The position numbers were made by a program, and so were the translations under genes. Positions 16,250-24,502 of a DNA stretch of 64,000 nucleotides are shown piece after piece. How positions within the stretch are numbered: the stretch's first letter is position 1; each line of letters begins with the position of its first letter. The stretch covers positions 62,001 through 126,000 of the forward strand of contig NZ_JAGDYW010000001.1 in the NCBI RefSeq assembly GCF_049116455.1, in the 5' to 3' direction. Origin of the DNA: Cognatishimia sp049116455 (GTDB lineage Bacteria; Pseudomonadota; Alphaproteobacteria; Rhodobacterales; Rhodobacteraceae). Below the pieces are notes generated by a model. The model was not told the origin of the DNA. It searched no databases and worked only from the letters and a program-made list of their open reading frames with translations.

Positions 16250-17128
16250 TTATTCCCAGCTCAGCGCCTTCTCTTTTAAGAAGTTCAAAAACGCCTGCAC
16301 CTTAACTGTTCTATGCAAATCCACGTGGGTCACAAGCCAGACTGCACCATGCCATTCCGCTTCAGGTTTCCAAACCTCATGCAAACCATCTTGATCGCGC
16401 GAAAACCACTTAGGTAAAAAACCTATGCCCGACCCCTGCAATACGGCTTGTTCAATGGCGGCGGCATCAGTTGCGCGAAAACTGATATTCTCACGCGGGA
16501 CGACATTGGACAGCCACTGATAAAATGGTGCGCGGCTTTTCTCATTGTCAACGCCGACAAACCTGTGGTTTCTGAAATCTTCCAAAGTTTCGGGCTTTCC
16601 ATGCTCTTTGACGTAAGCATCTGTCGCATAAAGTCCCACCTGCATGGTCGCCAAATCTTGCACAACGTTATCAGGTTCCTGCGGCACAGCCCCGGCCCGA
16701 ATGGCCACGTGAGCCTCACCATATTCCAAGCGAAAAACCCGGTCATCAGTCAGGTACCTGATCGTCAAGCCGGGATGAATTTTCTGAAATTCCGCCAAAA
16801 TAGGCGTGACCAACCGGGACATCGTTGCCAATGACGTCACAACGAGCTCACCGCTCACGTCGTTTCCGCGTCCTTTAATACGACCTTCCAGCTGACCGAA
16901 CTGATCGTCTGTTGCCTGACCAACGCGCATCATGTCCTGACCTGCTTCGGTAGGTGTGTAACCTCGAGCGTGGCGTTGGAAAAGTTTCACACCCAGCCGC
17001 GCCTCAAGCGCATCGATATGCCGTATGACTGTCGCATGATGAACGCCAAGTACCTCTGCAGCGCCACTGACTGTGCCGTGCCGCGCCACTTGATAGGCGG
17101 TTCGAATTTCATCCCAGTTATCCATCAA
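16250..17128 (-). CDS. LysR-family transcriptional regulator
   Basis: DNA-binding activator/repressor of 292 residues. The N-terminal HTH (about 5-65) contains WDEIRTAYQVARHGTVSGAAEVLG and HHATVIRHIDALEARLGVKLFQR. The effector domain (about 92-290) is of the periplasmic-binding type. It is divergent from the azoreductase gene, with an imperfect inverted repeat (TTGAG 17193-17197, CTCAA 17213-17217) in the gap. It is therefore likely to control azoR, a common arrangement for LysR regulators beside quinone/azo reductases. Effector unknown. Confidence 0.88.
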   Translation of the reverse strand: MMDNWDEIRTAYQVARHGTVSGAAEVLGVHHATVIRHIDALEARLGVKLFQRHARGYTPTEAGQDMMRVGQATDDQFGQLEGRIKGRGNDVSGELVVTSLATMSRLVTPILAEFQKIHPGLTIRYLTDDRVFRLEYGEAHVAIRAGAVPQEPDNVVQDLATMQVGLYATDAYVKEHGKPETLEDFRNHRFVGVDNEKSRAPFYQWLSNVVPRENISFRATDAAAIEQAVLQGSGIGFLPKWFSRDQDGLHEVWKPEAEWHGAVWLVTHVDLHRTVKVQAFLNFLKEKALSWE

Positions 17129-17250
17129 TCACCTTTAAGTCCAAGCAATACTTAATGTGCATAATATCACACTCAGAGTTCATTTTGAGAGATTGAGTTT
17201 AAATTTGCAATGCTCAAATCTACCGGCAGATCTGATTGAAGGAAAACAAC

Positions 17251-17790
17251 ATGACCAAGACAATCTTGCACATCGATGCATCTGCACGCCGTAACAGTTC
17301 TGTCTCGCGAGAGCTCTCCGCCAAATTGGTAACCGAGACCGGCGCCGAAAATGTGATCCGTCGCGATCTGAGCGAAGAAATACCTTACTTAAACGAAACT
17401 TGGGTTCAAGGTACTTTCACGCCTCCTGAGAACCGCAGTAAAGAGCAGGTCGCAGCGCTTGATTTCTCCGACACTTTGGTTGCCGAGCTCACAGCGGCAG
17501 ATACAATTATCATCGGAACCCCGATCTACAACTTCAGTATCCCAGCGGTGCTTAAGGCCTGGATCGACCAGATCGCACGTGCCGGCGTGACGTTTAAATA
17601 TACAGAGAATGGTCCAAAGGGGTTGCTGGAAGATAAAAAGGTTATCATCGCTGTAGCCAGCGGAGGCACAGCCATTGGCTCGGACTATGACTTTGCTTCG
17701 CCATATCTGAAATTCGCATTGGGTTTTCTAGGCATAACCGATGTCACAGTTCTGGATAAAACTGAAATCCTTGGCGCAGAAGCCGCATAA
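17251..17790 (+). CDS. azoR: FMN-dependent NADH azoreductase / NAD(P)H-quinone reductase
   Basis: Flavodoxin-fold oxidoreductase of 179 residues that reduces quinones and azo dyes with NADH and FMN; cytosolic. Family marks are ILHIDASARRNSSVSREL at the start (phosphate loop for FMN), IIIGTPIYNFSIPAVLKAWIDQIARAG (about residues 80-106), and the glycine-rich VASGGTAIGSDYDFASPYLKFALGFLGI (about 130-157). The start ATG at 17251 follows GAAGGAAAA; an ATG five codons upstream is less likely. It is divergent from a LysR gene and followed by a strong hairpin. Confidence 0.92.
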   Translation: MTKTILHIDASARRNSSVSRELSAKLVTETGAENVIRRDLSEEIPYLNETWVQGTFTPPENRSKEQVAALDFSDTLVAELTAADTIIIGTPIYNFSIPAVLKAWIDQIARAGVTFKYTENGPKGLLEDKKVIIAVASGGTAIGSDYDFASPYLKFALGFLGITDVTVLDKTEILGAEAA

Positions 17791-17806
17791 GAACGCATAT
17801 TAAAGC

Positions 17807-17834
17807 CATCCCTTTGGGGCTTTCCAAAGGGATG
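17807..17834. terminator. Hairpin between azoR and the convergent histidine kinase gene
   Basis: CATCCCTTTGG (17807-17817), loop GGCTTT, CCAAAGGGATG (17824-17834), an 11-bp perfect stem between two convergent genes. It lacks a clear U-run on either side but is well placed as a bidirectional terminator. Confidence 0.65.
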
Positions 17835-17849
17835 ACTGCATTGTGCGCC

Positions 17850-19928
17850 TTAACCCGCCTCTGCCAGTTCAGGGTCATCGTCTGCCGAGATCAAAGCAAC
17901 GTCCGCACGCATCAAGGTGAATCGGAAAGTGCTGCCTTCCCCGACCTCGCTTTCGACAGAAATATCCCCACCGTGCATCTCGATGATCTTCTTACTGATC
18001 GCCATGCCGAGGCCCGTGCCCCCAACACGTCGTGTCGTGCTGCTGTCCACCTGTGAAAACTTCTGGAACACTTCATCCAGCTGCTCTTTGGGAATACCGC
18101 ATCCGGTATCCTGAACCGTGACGATCACTTTCGCCCCGTGATCCTGGGCCGAAATTGATACCCCACCGGTTTCGGTAAATTTGATGGCGTTGCCTACAAT
18201 ATTGATCAGCACTTGCCGCAGACGCCTGCTGTCAGCATCCACAAAAATCTCGTCATCATCGGTGATTTCATTTGTGAGATGCAGGGATTTGGCAGAAGCC
18301 CGAGCTGCAAATTCCTGAGTAATCCCCTCCACGACATCGCCGAGGCTCAATGGTTCCAGAGCAATATCCATGCGGCCAGCTTCGATCTTTGAATAATCAA
18401 GAACGTCGTTGATCAGAGTCAGCAGATGTTTTGCAGATCGATCCACCTTTCCGGCCAGAGTTTTCAAAGCACCCAACAATTGATTGACCTCAGCTGTGAG
18501 AGCTTCGGCATCCTCTCCGCGGGCTTCAAGCGAATTGAACAGCTTCGTCGCTGCAGGCAACATTTCTGGTTTGCATAAAAACGGAGTGCCTCCCAATACA
18601 ACTGTAAGAGGCGTGCGCAATTCGTGACTCATCACATCCAGAAATTCAGACTTTGCCCGATTGGCAGTTTCGGCTGCGTCGCGCGCGTTTTTCAATTCTG
18701 TAATGTCGACCCGAAAGCCGATTGTTCCACCTTCAGGAGATTTCGATTCCCTGATTTTCAACCAACGGCCGTCCTCAAGTTTTTGCTCGATATCCACACC
18801 GCCTTTGCGGTGGGCTTCAAGCCTTTCTTGCAGGAACTCTTCTTCGCGCCCAACGGCTTCAGCATATTGGCCGTGCACCAGACCAAATCGAATAATATCT
18901 TCAAACTTAGCCCTTGGCACCATCGCTTCTGCCGACACCGCATAAAGCGCTTTATACTTATCGTTGCACAGAACCAGTCGGTCATCGCTATCGTAATAAG
19001 CGAAACCATCATCGATACTATTGATAGCCGAAGACAGCTGCGCATCTGCCCGCATGCGCAGCTGAACAAGCCGCATGATACAGGTGATCACAAACGCCAA
19101 AGCAAGCCCGCTCAAGGCAAAGCCAACACGTACGCTCCAATAAGCTGATGCCGCAATACCCCATCCCATTTCCGGTACCGCCGCCATAACCCAATGACCG
19201 TGTGGCAGATCTACGCGCACACGCTCTGGGTCTTGCGCAAAAACAGAAGGCTGCCCAGTGATTTTCCCACCACTGGCACCCAAACCATCTTTCCCACGAA
19301 TAGCCAAATTTAAAGAAGTTTCCGTGGCTCCTGCCACTTTCAAAACCTCGTCCAAATCCAAGACAAGCGAGACGATCCCCCAAAGCCTAGAATCAAATGC
19401 CCCTTTATCAACGACTTCTACAGCTCTGCGCGCGATCAAAGCGCGACCGCCTTGCACCAAATCAACTGGCCCAGCGATCACGACATTGCCTGCATCGATT
19501 GCTTGGTTTACCGCATCAAGCTGGGCTTCGTTCGCGGTATAATCCAACCCAATCGCAGCTTGATTGCCTTCGGCAGGGAAGACTTGTGAAATCACCAAAT
19601 CTGGCGCAAGCGCGACCAATCTAAATTCTGGGCTGCGCAGAAACGTGCGCCGGCTATAGGCCTCAAATTCTGCGGTCGAAATATCAGGGCGCAATGACAC
19701 CATGGCAGCCAAGGCATCAATCGAACTTGAGTGTCGAACAAATGTGGTTTCAAACGCCCGCGCAATCGAAGCAAGCTCAGATTGCACTTCTGCGCGCTGT
19801 TGCTCCAATGCTGCAACACGCGCTTCACGCTCGTAAAAACTCCAGACCACATAAGTGAGCGTCGCAATTAACGCGACAACAGCGACATAACATGCGCCCC
19901 ATCCTAGACGGCCTCGCAGAAGCATCAC
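17850..19928 (-). CDS. Sensor histidine kinase with CHASE and PAS domains
   Basis: Membrane-bound sensor kinase of 692 residues. A first membrane helix (about 11-30) is followed by an extracytoplasmic CHASE domain (about 60-255, with FRLVALAPDLVISQVFP and IGLDYTANEAQLDAV) and a second helix (about 268-288). Next comes a cytoplasmic PAS-like domain (about 298-412, with FAYYDSDDRLVLCNDKY). The HisKA phospho-acceptor His435 lies in DVMSHELRTPL. The HATPase domain has LINIVGNAIKFTE, DTGCGIP and GGTGLGMAIS. The dimerisation region carries an unusual insertion of about 40 residues after the H box (GGTPFLCKPEMLPAATKLFN...). No receiver domain and no adjacent response regulator are present, so it is an orphan. 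ATG 19925 is an equally possible start. Confidence 0.9.
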   Translation of the reverse strand: MMLLRGRLGWGACYVAVVALIATLTYVVWSFYEREARVAALEQQRAEVQSELASIARAFETTFVRHSSSIDALAAMVSLRPDISTAEFEAYSRRTFLRSPEFRLVALAPDLVISQVFPAEGNQAAIGLDYTANEAQLDAVNQAIDAGNVVIAGPVDLVQGGRALIARRAVEVVDKGAFDSRLWGIVSLVLDLDEVLKVAGATETSLNLAIRGKDGLGASGGKITGQPSVFAQDPERVRVDLPHGHWVMAAVPEMGWGIAASAYWSVRVGFALSGLALAFVITCIMRLVQLRMRADAQLSSAINSIDDGFAYYDSDDRLVLCNDKYKALYAVSAEAMVPRAKFEDIIRFGLVHGQYAEAVGREEEFLQERLEAHRKGGVDIEQKLEDGRWLKIRESKSPEGGTIGFRVDITELKNARDAAETANRAKSEFLDVMSHELRTPLTVVLGGTPFLCKPEMLPAATKLFNSLEARGEDAEALTAEVNQLLGALKTLAGKVDRSAKHLLTLINDVLDYSKIEAGRMDIALEPLSLGDVVEGITQEFAARASAKSLHLTNEITDDDEIFVDADSRRLRQVLINIVGNAIKFTETGGVSISAQDHGAKVIVTVQDTGCGIPKEQLDEVFQKFSQVDSSTTRRVGGTGLGMAISKKIIEMHGGDISVESEVGEGSTFRFTLMRADVALISADDDPELAEAG

Positions 19929-20084
19929 GATTTTGACCTTTTAATAGAATTTTCAGTCAACCAAGTCTCCTCAGTGATCTCAAAGGCAGCGTAATGAGAG
20001 GGGAGGTTAAAAATCAACCAAAGGTAGACAAAAATTGTATCTTTTTGAGACGATTCTTTTGCTTTCACCGGACAACAAGCAACA

Positions 20085-20876
20085 TTACCTCCCTTCAGCA
20101 ATGCCCTGAAGAACATCAGCAAGGTCACGCATTCCCACGCCGGCTAAACTGTGCCCCCCAGATATCTCGGTGAAATTCCAGCCGCGCCAGATCTCTAAAT
20201 GCTTACCGTAGCTTCTAAAAATTTTGGATTTGCTTTCTTTGCCAACAACATATGTACCTGGGGTATCGGGCAACGGGCCGCTGCCGAGTGTAACCTCACC
20301 ATAAACAGACTTTATGGATTGCGAGGCCAGAACCTGAGAATAGCTTTGCTTCAATCGCGCTGGAACAGGCAACATGCCTTGTTCTACCAATGCGGGATAT
20401 CGTTCCATGATAAACCTCATCGATTTATGATCCTTTGGAATGGCGATTGAGTCGTCATTCACGGGCGCTACGCTTTCGACGTAAACAACATGCGCAATCT
20501 CTTCTCTGAGAGTATCCCATGCGGCCGTCAAAGGTCGGCCGCCATAGCTGTGACCCACGAGAATGATATCCTCCATTTTCAACTGCTCAACGGCAGAGAT
20601 GATATCAGCCGCATGATCGGCAATAGAAACCTTGGGCCCACCCTCCGCTCGACGTTGACCATGACCTTTTAAAGAAACCGCATGTGGCCGGTGCCCAGCT
20701 GATTTTAAAATTGCAACCAAATCACTCCAATACCACTCGCCAACCCAAGCCCCATGCACCAAAACAATATCCCGCCCAGCAGCATCGTCAGCTTTGGCCC
20801 CCATAGAGCAGACGCCAAAGACAATCACAGAAAGAATAGTGCGCGCTACTTTCGCTGAAATCCCCAATAAATACAC
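20085..20876 (-). CDS. Exported alpha/beta hydrolase
   Basis: Serine hydrolase of 263 residues. The start is a GTG at 20876, chosen because GGAGG lies seven bases upstream and it yields a signal peptide (MYLLGISAKVARTILSVIVFGVCSMGAKA). The open frame reaches an ATG at 21035, but that extension looks non-coding. The mature protein begins with IVLVHGAWVGEWYWSDLVAIL (oxyanion region). It has the nucleophile serine in ILVGHSYGGRPL and the catalytic histidine in ISGGHSLAG near the C-terminus. The HG-x-W pattern and size are like salicylate/pyrethroid esterase-type hydrolases. The predicted location is the periplasm. The neighbours do not indicate a pathway; ffh is divergent. Confidence 0.8.
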   Translation of the reverse strand: MYLLGISAKVARTILSVIVFGVCSMGAKADDAAGRDIVLVHGAWVGEWYWSDLVAILKSAGHRPHAVSLKGHGQRRAEGGPKVSIADHAADIISAVEQLKMEDIILVGHSYGGRPLTAAWDTLREEIAHVVYVESVAPVNDDSIAIPKDHKSMRFIMERYPALVEQGMLPVPARLKQSYSQVLASQSIKSVYGEVTLGSGPLPDTPGTYVVGKESKSKIFRSYGKHLEIWRGWNFTEISGGHSLAGVGMRDLADVLQGIAEGR

Positions 20877-20995
20877 AGTTTCTCCTCCCTTTCTTGACCC
20901 TACATCGCTTGACTCTATGGCGCACCCTCTGTATTCCGCGCAGCAATTCCGGGAGTCCGTAAAAGCTTCCGGTCCTAGGCAAAGGCCAGGATCGC

Positions 20996-21024
20996 CCCCC
21001 GTCAGCGAGTTTCGCCCACGGGGG
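20996..21024 (+). other. Hairpin in the leader region of ffh
   Basis: CCCCCGT (20996-21002) and ACGGGGG (21018-21024) with a 15-base loop, about 80 bp before the ffh start. It may be a 5'-UTR structure. It lacks the conserved SRP RNA tetraloop region, so it is not 4.5S RNA. Confidence 0.3.
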
Positions 21025-21106
21025 CCTTCATGCATTTGCTTTTGGAATTGGTCGGATCGTACCTATCTTCGGTCCATGTCGAAACGGTCATAAGGAGCCG
21101 AAAAAG

Positions 21107-22639
21107 ATGTTTGAGAATCTAAGCGAACGCCTTTCCGGTGTCTTTGACCGGCTGACAAAACAAGGTGCGCTCAGCGAAGATGACGTTAAAGCAGCGCTGC
21201 GCGAAGTGCGTGTCGCTCTGCTTGAGGCTGACGTATCCCTGCCCGTGGCCCGCGACTTTGTAAAAGCGGTTCAAGAAAAGGCCACAGGCCAGTCCGTGAC
21301 CAAATCCGTCACTCCCGGCCAGCAGGTTGTCAAAATCGTTCATGACGAGCTGCAACATGTTCTGGCGGGCGGCGACGATAATCCGGGCGAGTTGAAAATC
21401 GACAACGCCCCTGCGCCTATCCTGATGGTGGGTTTGCAGGGCTCAGGTAAGACCACCACCACTGGTAAGCTTGCAAAACGGCTGACCGAAAAGAACGGCA
21501 AGCGCGTTCTGATGGCATCGTTGGACATCTACCGTCCAGCAGCGATGCAACAGCTTGAGATCCTTGGCCAGCAAATTGGCGTTGATACCCTGCCAATCGT
21601 GGCCGGTGAATCCGCCGTTCAGATCGCCAAACGCGCCAAGCAACAAGCCACATTGGGTGGCTATGATGTCTATATGCTCGACACTGCGGGTCGCCTGCAG
21701 ATCGACGAAACCCTCATGCAAGAGGTCGAGGACGTTCGCGATGCGGTGAACCCACGCGAAACGCTTCTGGTCGTTGACGGCCTGACAGGTCAGGTTGCTG
21801 TTGAAGTTGCTGAAGAGTTTGACGGCAAAATCGGCATCTCTGGCGTCGTCCTGACCCGGATGGACGGTGACGGTCGCGGTGGTGCAGCGCTGTCGATGCG
21901 CGCAGTCACTGGCAAGCCAATCAAGTTCGTCGGTCTTGGCGAAAAGATGGACGCGCTGGAAACTTTCGAGCCCGACCGTATCGCAGGCCGTATTCTTGGC
22001 ATGGGTGACATCGTTGCCTTGGTTGAGAAAGCTCAAGAGACCATCGAGGCTGAACAAGCCGAGAAAATGATGAAGCGCTTCCAGAAGGGTCGCTTCAACA
22101 TGAACGACCTGAAGATGCAGCTTGAGCAGATGATCAAGATGGGCGGCATGGAAGGCGTGATGGGCATGATGCCTGGCATGGCCAAGATGAAAAACCAAGC
22201 TGCTGCCGCCGGCATGGATGACAAAATCCTGAAACAGCAAATCGCGCTGATTCAGTCGATGACCAAAAAGGAACGCGCCAACCCGCAGATCTTGCAGGCT
22301 TCCCGTAAAAAGCGGATCGCGAAGGGTGCAGGCATGGACGTGTCTGATCTGAACAAACTTCTGAAAATGCAGCGCCAGATGGCGGACATGATGAAGAAGA
22401 TGGGCAAAATGGGCAAAGGCGGCATGCTGAAACAGGCCATGAAAGGCATGTTCGGCAAAGGCGGCATGCCTGATATGCCTGCCGGTATGGACCCATCCTC
22501 GATGGATCCAAAAGCCCTTGAAGCTGCGGCCAAGCAAATGGGCGCGGGCGGTCTTGGCAAAGGCATGCCGGGCGGTTTGCCTGGGCTCGGTGGTGGTGCG
22601 TTGCCTCCCGGCCTCTCTGGCTTTGGAAAGAAAAAGTAA
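21107..22639 (+). CDS. ffh: Signal recognition particle protein Ffh
   Basis: SRP54-type GTPase that binds signal sequences of nascent membrane proteins and delivers ribosomes to FtsY. The N domain is residues 1-85, with the ALLEADVSLPVARDF-type motif. The G domain (about 100-295) has P-loop GLQGSGKTTTTGKLA (from 109), DTAGR, TRMDGDGRGG and VGLGEKMDALE. The methionine-rich M domain (about 325-445) contains repeated M/G/K helices. A long Gly/Met/Pro tail ends in GKKK. The length of 510 is a little above the E. coli protein because of the tail. A GGAGC ribosome site precedes the ATG. It heads the cluster with the acetyltransferases, chorismate mutase and rpsP. Confidence 0.97.
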   Translation: MFENLSERLSGVFDRLTKQGALSEDDVKAALREVRVALLEADVSLPVARDFVKAVQEKATGQSVTKSVTPGQQVVKIVHDELQHVLAGGDDNPGELKIDNAPAPILMVGLQGSGKTTTTGKLAKRLTEKNGKRVLMASLDIYRPAAMQQLEILGQQIGVDTLPIVAGESAVQIAKRAKQQATLGGYDVYMLDTAGRLQIDETLMQEVEDVRDAVNPRETLLVVDGLTGQVAVEVAEEFDGKIGISGVVLTRMDGDGRGGAALSMRAVTGKPIKFVGLGEKMDALETFEPDRIAGRILGMGDIVALVEKAQETIEAEQAEKMMKRFQKGRFNMNDLKMQLEQMIKMGGMEGVMGMMPGMAKMKNQAAAAGMDDKILKQQIALIQSMTKKERANPQILQASRKKRIAKGAGMDVSDLNKLLKMQRQMADMMKKMGKMGKGGMLKQAMKGMFGKGGMPDMPAGMDPSSMDPKALEAAAKQMGAGGLGKGMPGGLPGLGGGALPPGLSGFGKKK

Positions 22640-23233
22640 GTGACCGGCAGCGCCGCATATCCTTGGACCCTTCCCGTCCAAAACCAGCCAGCTGCGCTGG
22701 CTGCGTCTTTGCGCGCATTGGTACCAGTGATCAAGACCGAACGGTTGATTCTGCGCGCGCCTGAACTGCTGGATTTTGCGGCCTATGAAACCATCATGGC
22801 TGCGGATGTGCACGGCTATATGGGCGGCCCATTTAATACCGAAGATGCATGGCTCGACTTCAACCAAGGCCTCGCAGGTTGGTCCCTGCGCGGCCAAGGC
22901 ATGTGGACCGTGACGTTGGCGGATGAAACCGTCGTTGGTTTTGTCTGCGCAATGTCGGGCTGGGGCGATCAGGAAACCGAACTTGGTTATCTTTTTCTCG
23001 CCGACCACCATGGCCGGGGTTTCGCAACCGAAGCCTGCCGCGCAGCGCGCGACTACGCTTGGGACACACAGGGCGAGACCAGCATGGTCAGCTACATCGA
23101 TCCCAAAAACCTCACCTCCCGGAAACTCGCTGAGCGTCTTGGTGCTCAGGTTGATGCCAATGCGCCTATGCCGGATGACGCGTCTTCTGAAGACACAATC
23201 GTTCTGCGCCACCTATCTGGGAGGCGCTCATGA
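22640..23233 (+). CDS. GNAT-family N-acetyltransferase (RimJ/RimL type)
   Basis: Acetyltransferase of the acetyltransf_3 (RimJ/RimL-like) group. Core motifs are KTERLILRAPELLDF (about residues 31-45), ELGYLFLADHHGRGFATEACRAARDYAW (about 114-141, with the acetyl-CoA loop HGRGFA) and IDPKNLTSRKLAERLGA (about 153-169). The GTG at 22640, immediately after the ffh stop, is the longest start. A GTG at 22727, directly before KTERLILR, would remove 29 atypical residues and may be the true start. It overlaps the next gene by ATGA. The substrate is unknown; ribosomal proteins are possible given the context, but this is inference. Confidence 0.85.
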   Translation: MTGSAAYPWTLPVQNQPAALAASLRALVPVIKTERLILRAPELLDFAAYETIMAADVHGYMGGPFNTEDAWLDFNQGLAGWSLRGQGMWTVTLADETVVGFVCAMSGWGDQETELGYLFLADHHGRGFATEACRAARDYAWDTQGETSMVSYIDPKNLTSRKLAERLGAQVDANAPMPDDASSEDTIVLRHLSGRRS

Positions 23234-23769
23234 CACAGACGTTGACCACAGAGCGCCTGATCCTGCGTAAGCCGGCGGCACGCGACGTTGATACTGTTGT
23301 GGCCTTTTTCCTGTCTGATCGCGCCGCTCACGTAGGTGGCCCGTATGATCAGGGCAAAGCCTGGCGCCAGTTCGCAGCAGAGGTTGGCCACTGGGACTTG
23401 CTTGGCTTTGGCATGTGGGCTGTGACCACCAAAGATAGCAATAAAATCATTGGTCTCGTCGGGCCTTGGTGCCCAATCGATTGGCCTGAAACCGAAATCG
23501 GTTGGCTGATGTTTGAGGGCTCTGAAGGTAAGGGCTACGCGTTTGAAGCAGCGCAAGCGGCCGTAAATCATGCCTTCACAGAACTCGGCTGGGAAACCGC
23601 AGTCAGTTATATCGCTGAGGAAAACACTAGATCCATAGCTTTGGCTGAACGTCTAGGTGCGGTCTATGACCCCAGCGCTCCGCAGCCAAAGCCAGATCAA
23701 CCTTGCCTGATCTACCGCCATCCACGCCCAGCATCTCAGCCAGCACCCAAGACGGAGACGTCCCAATGA
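23230..23769 (+). CDS. GNAT-family N-acetyltransferase (RimJ/RimL type), second copy
   Basis: 179 residues, similar in layout to the gene before it: LTTERLILRKPAARD at the start, ETEIGWLMFEGSEGKGYAFEAAQAAVNHAF (about 84-113, acetyl-CoA loop EGKGYA), and YIAEENTRSIALAERLGAVYD (about 123-143). The pair probably arose by tandem duplication. It begins in a 4-bp ATGA overlap with the preceding gene and ends in another with the chorismate mutase gene, so translation is probably coupled along the chain. Substrate unknown. Confidence 0.87.
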   Translation: MTQTLTTERLILRKPAARDVDTVVAFFLSDRAAHVGGPYDQGKAWRQFAAEVGHWDLLGFGMWAVTTKDSNKIIGLVGPWCPIDWPETEIGWLMFEGSEGKGYAFEAAQAAVNHAFTELGWETAVSYIAEENTRSIALAERLGAVYDPSAPQPKPDQPCLIYRHPRPASQPAPKTETSQ

Positions 23770-24062
23770 CCGACGCAGTCACCCGCGCCGCGGAGCTTTT
23801 GAAAGAACACCGTGAAAGCATCGACCGTTTGGATGCGATCCTCGTCTATACCCTAGGCGAGAGGTTTAAACACACACAGGCTGTCGGCCAACTCAAAGCC
23901 GAACATGACCTCCCGCCATCCGACCCGGCCCGCGAAGAAATGCAAATCGCGCGCCTCGAAGATCTGGCCAATCGGGCCCACCTGGACCCCGACTTCGCCA
24001 AGGCTTTCCTGAATTTCATCATTCAGGAAGTCATCCGACATCACAAGAAACACCAGGAATAA
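23766..24062 (+). CDS. Chorismate mutase (AroQ class)
   Basis: Converts chorismate to prephenate for phenylalanine/tyrosine synthesis. An all-helical protein of 98 residues: the first helix RESIDRLDAILVYTLGERFKHT (about 17-38) contains the conserved R...D...L...R..., with the middle segment VGQLKAEHDLPPSDPAREEMQIARL (about 41-65) and the final helix FLNFIIQEVIRHHKKHQ. This is the monofunctional AroQ form. The start is the ATG at 23766, overlapping the previous stop as ATGA; upstream codons belong to the acetyltransferase frame. A chorismate mutase between ffh and rpsP is, to my knowledge, common in Rhodobacteraceae. Confidence 0.9.
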   Translation: MTDAVTRAAELLKEHRESIDRLDAILVYTLGERFKHTQAVGQLKAEHDLPPSDPAREEMQIARLEDLANRAHLDPDFAKAFLNFIIQEVIRHHKKHQE

Positions 24063-24104
24063 CAGAGCTGAGGCTCTGCTCACGCCATCTAAGGAGATTA
24101 CACC

Positions 24105-24485
24105 ATGGCTATGAAAATTCGTTTGGCCCGCGGCGGCTCTAAAAAACGTCCATTCTACCGTATCGTTGCAGCGGATTCCCGCATGCCACGCGACGGCCGC
24201 TTCATCGAGAAGCTGGGCACATACAACCCGCTGCTGCCTAAAGACAGCGAAGAGCGCGTAAAAATGGACATGGAACGTGTTCAGTACTGGGTTGGCCAAG
24301 GCGCACAGGTTACTGACCGTGTTGCACGCTTCCTGGAAGCGGCAGGCGTGAACGAAAAGACCGAGCGCAAGAACCCTAAGAAAGCGGAACCAGGCCAAAA
24401 AGCTAAAGACCGCGCAGAAGAAAAAGCAGCTAAAGCAGCTGAAGCGGCTGAAGCAGCGGCTGAGCCAGCGGCAGCTGAAGAGTAA
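24105..24485 (+). CDS. rpsP: 30S ribosomal protein S16
   Basis: Small-subunit protein needed for 30S assembly. The family N-terminus KIRLARGGSKKRPFYRIVAADSR and the central GRFIEKLGTYNPL (about residues 28-40) are clear. The core ends near residue 80. The last 45 residues are an Ala/Lys/Glu-rich tail (EKAAKAAEAAEAAAEPAAAEE), as usual for alphaproteobacteria. A strong AAGGAG ribosome site precedes the ATG. Upstream is chorismate mutase (42-bp gap); downstream, after 17 bp, comes bluB instead of rimM. Confidence 0.97.
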   Translation: MAMKIRLARGGSKKRPFYRIVAADSRMPRDGRFIEKLGTYNPLLPKDSEERVKMDMERVQYWVGQGAQVTDRVARFLEAAGVNEKTERKNPKKAEPGQKAKDRAEEKAAKAAEAAEAAAEPAAAEE

Positions 24486-24502
24486 GAAGGAGGGGGTTGC
24501 GG

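Noticed and set aside
20940..21030. Possible 4.5S SRP RNA gene next to ffh
   Set aside because: A CCGGAAG-like string and a hairpin are present, but the conserved GGTCAGG-type loop and the long helix of SRP RNA are missing.
20877..21035. Upstream extension of the alpha/beta hydrolase to an ATG at 21035
   Set aside because: The extra 53 residues are atypical, and the GTG at 20876 has a perfect ribosome site and begins a signal peptide.
21443..23212. A 589-codon open frame on the minus strand, antisense to ffh and the first acetyltransferase
   Set aside because: The His/Leu/Ala-rich translation shows no family features, has no ribosome site and exactly shadows a highly biased ffh sequence. 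It is a codon-bias artefact.
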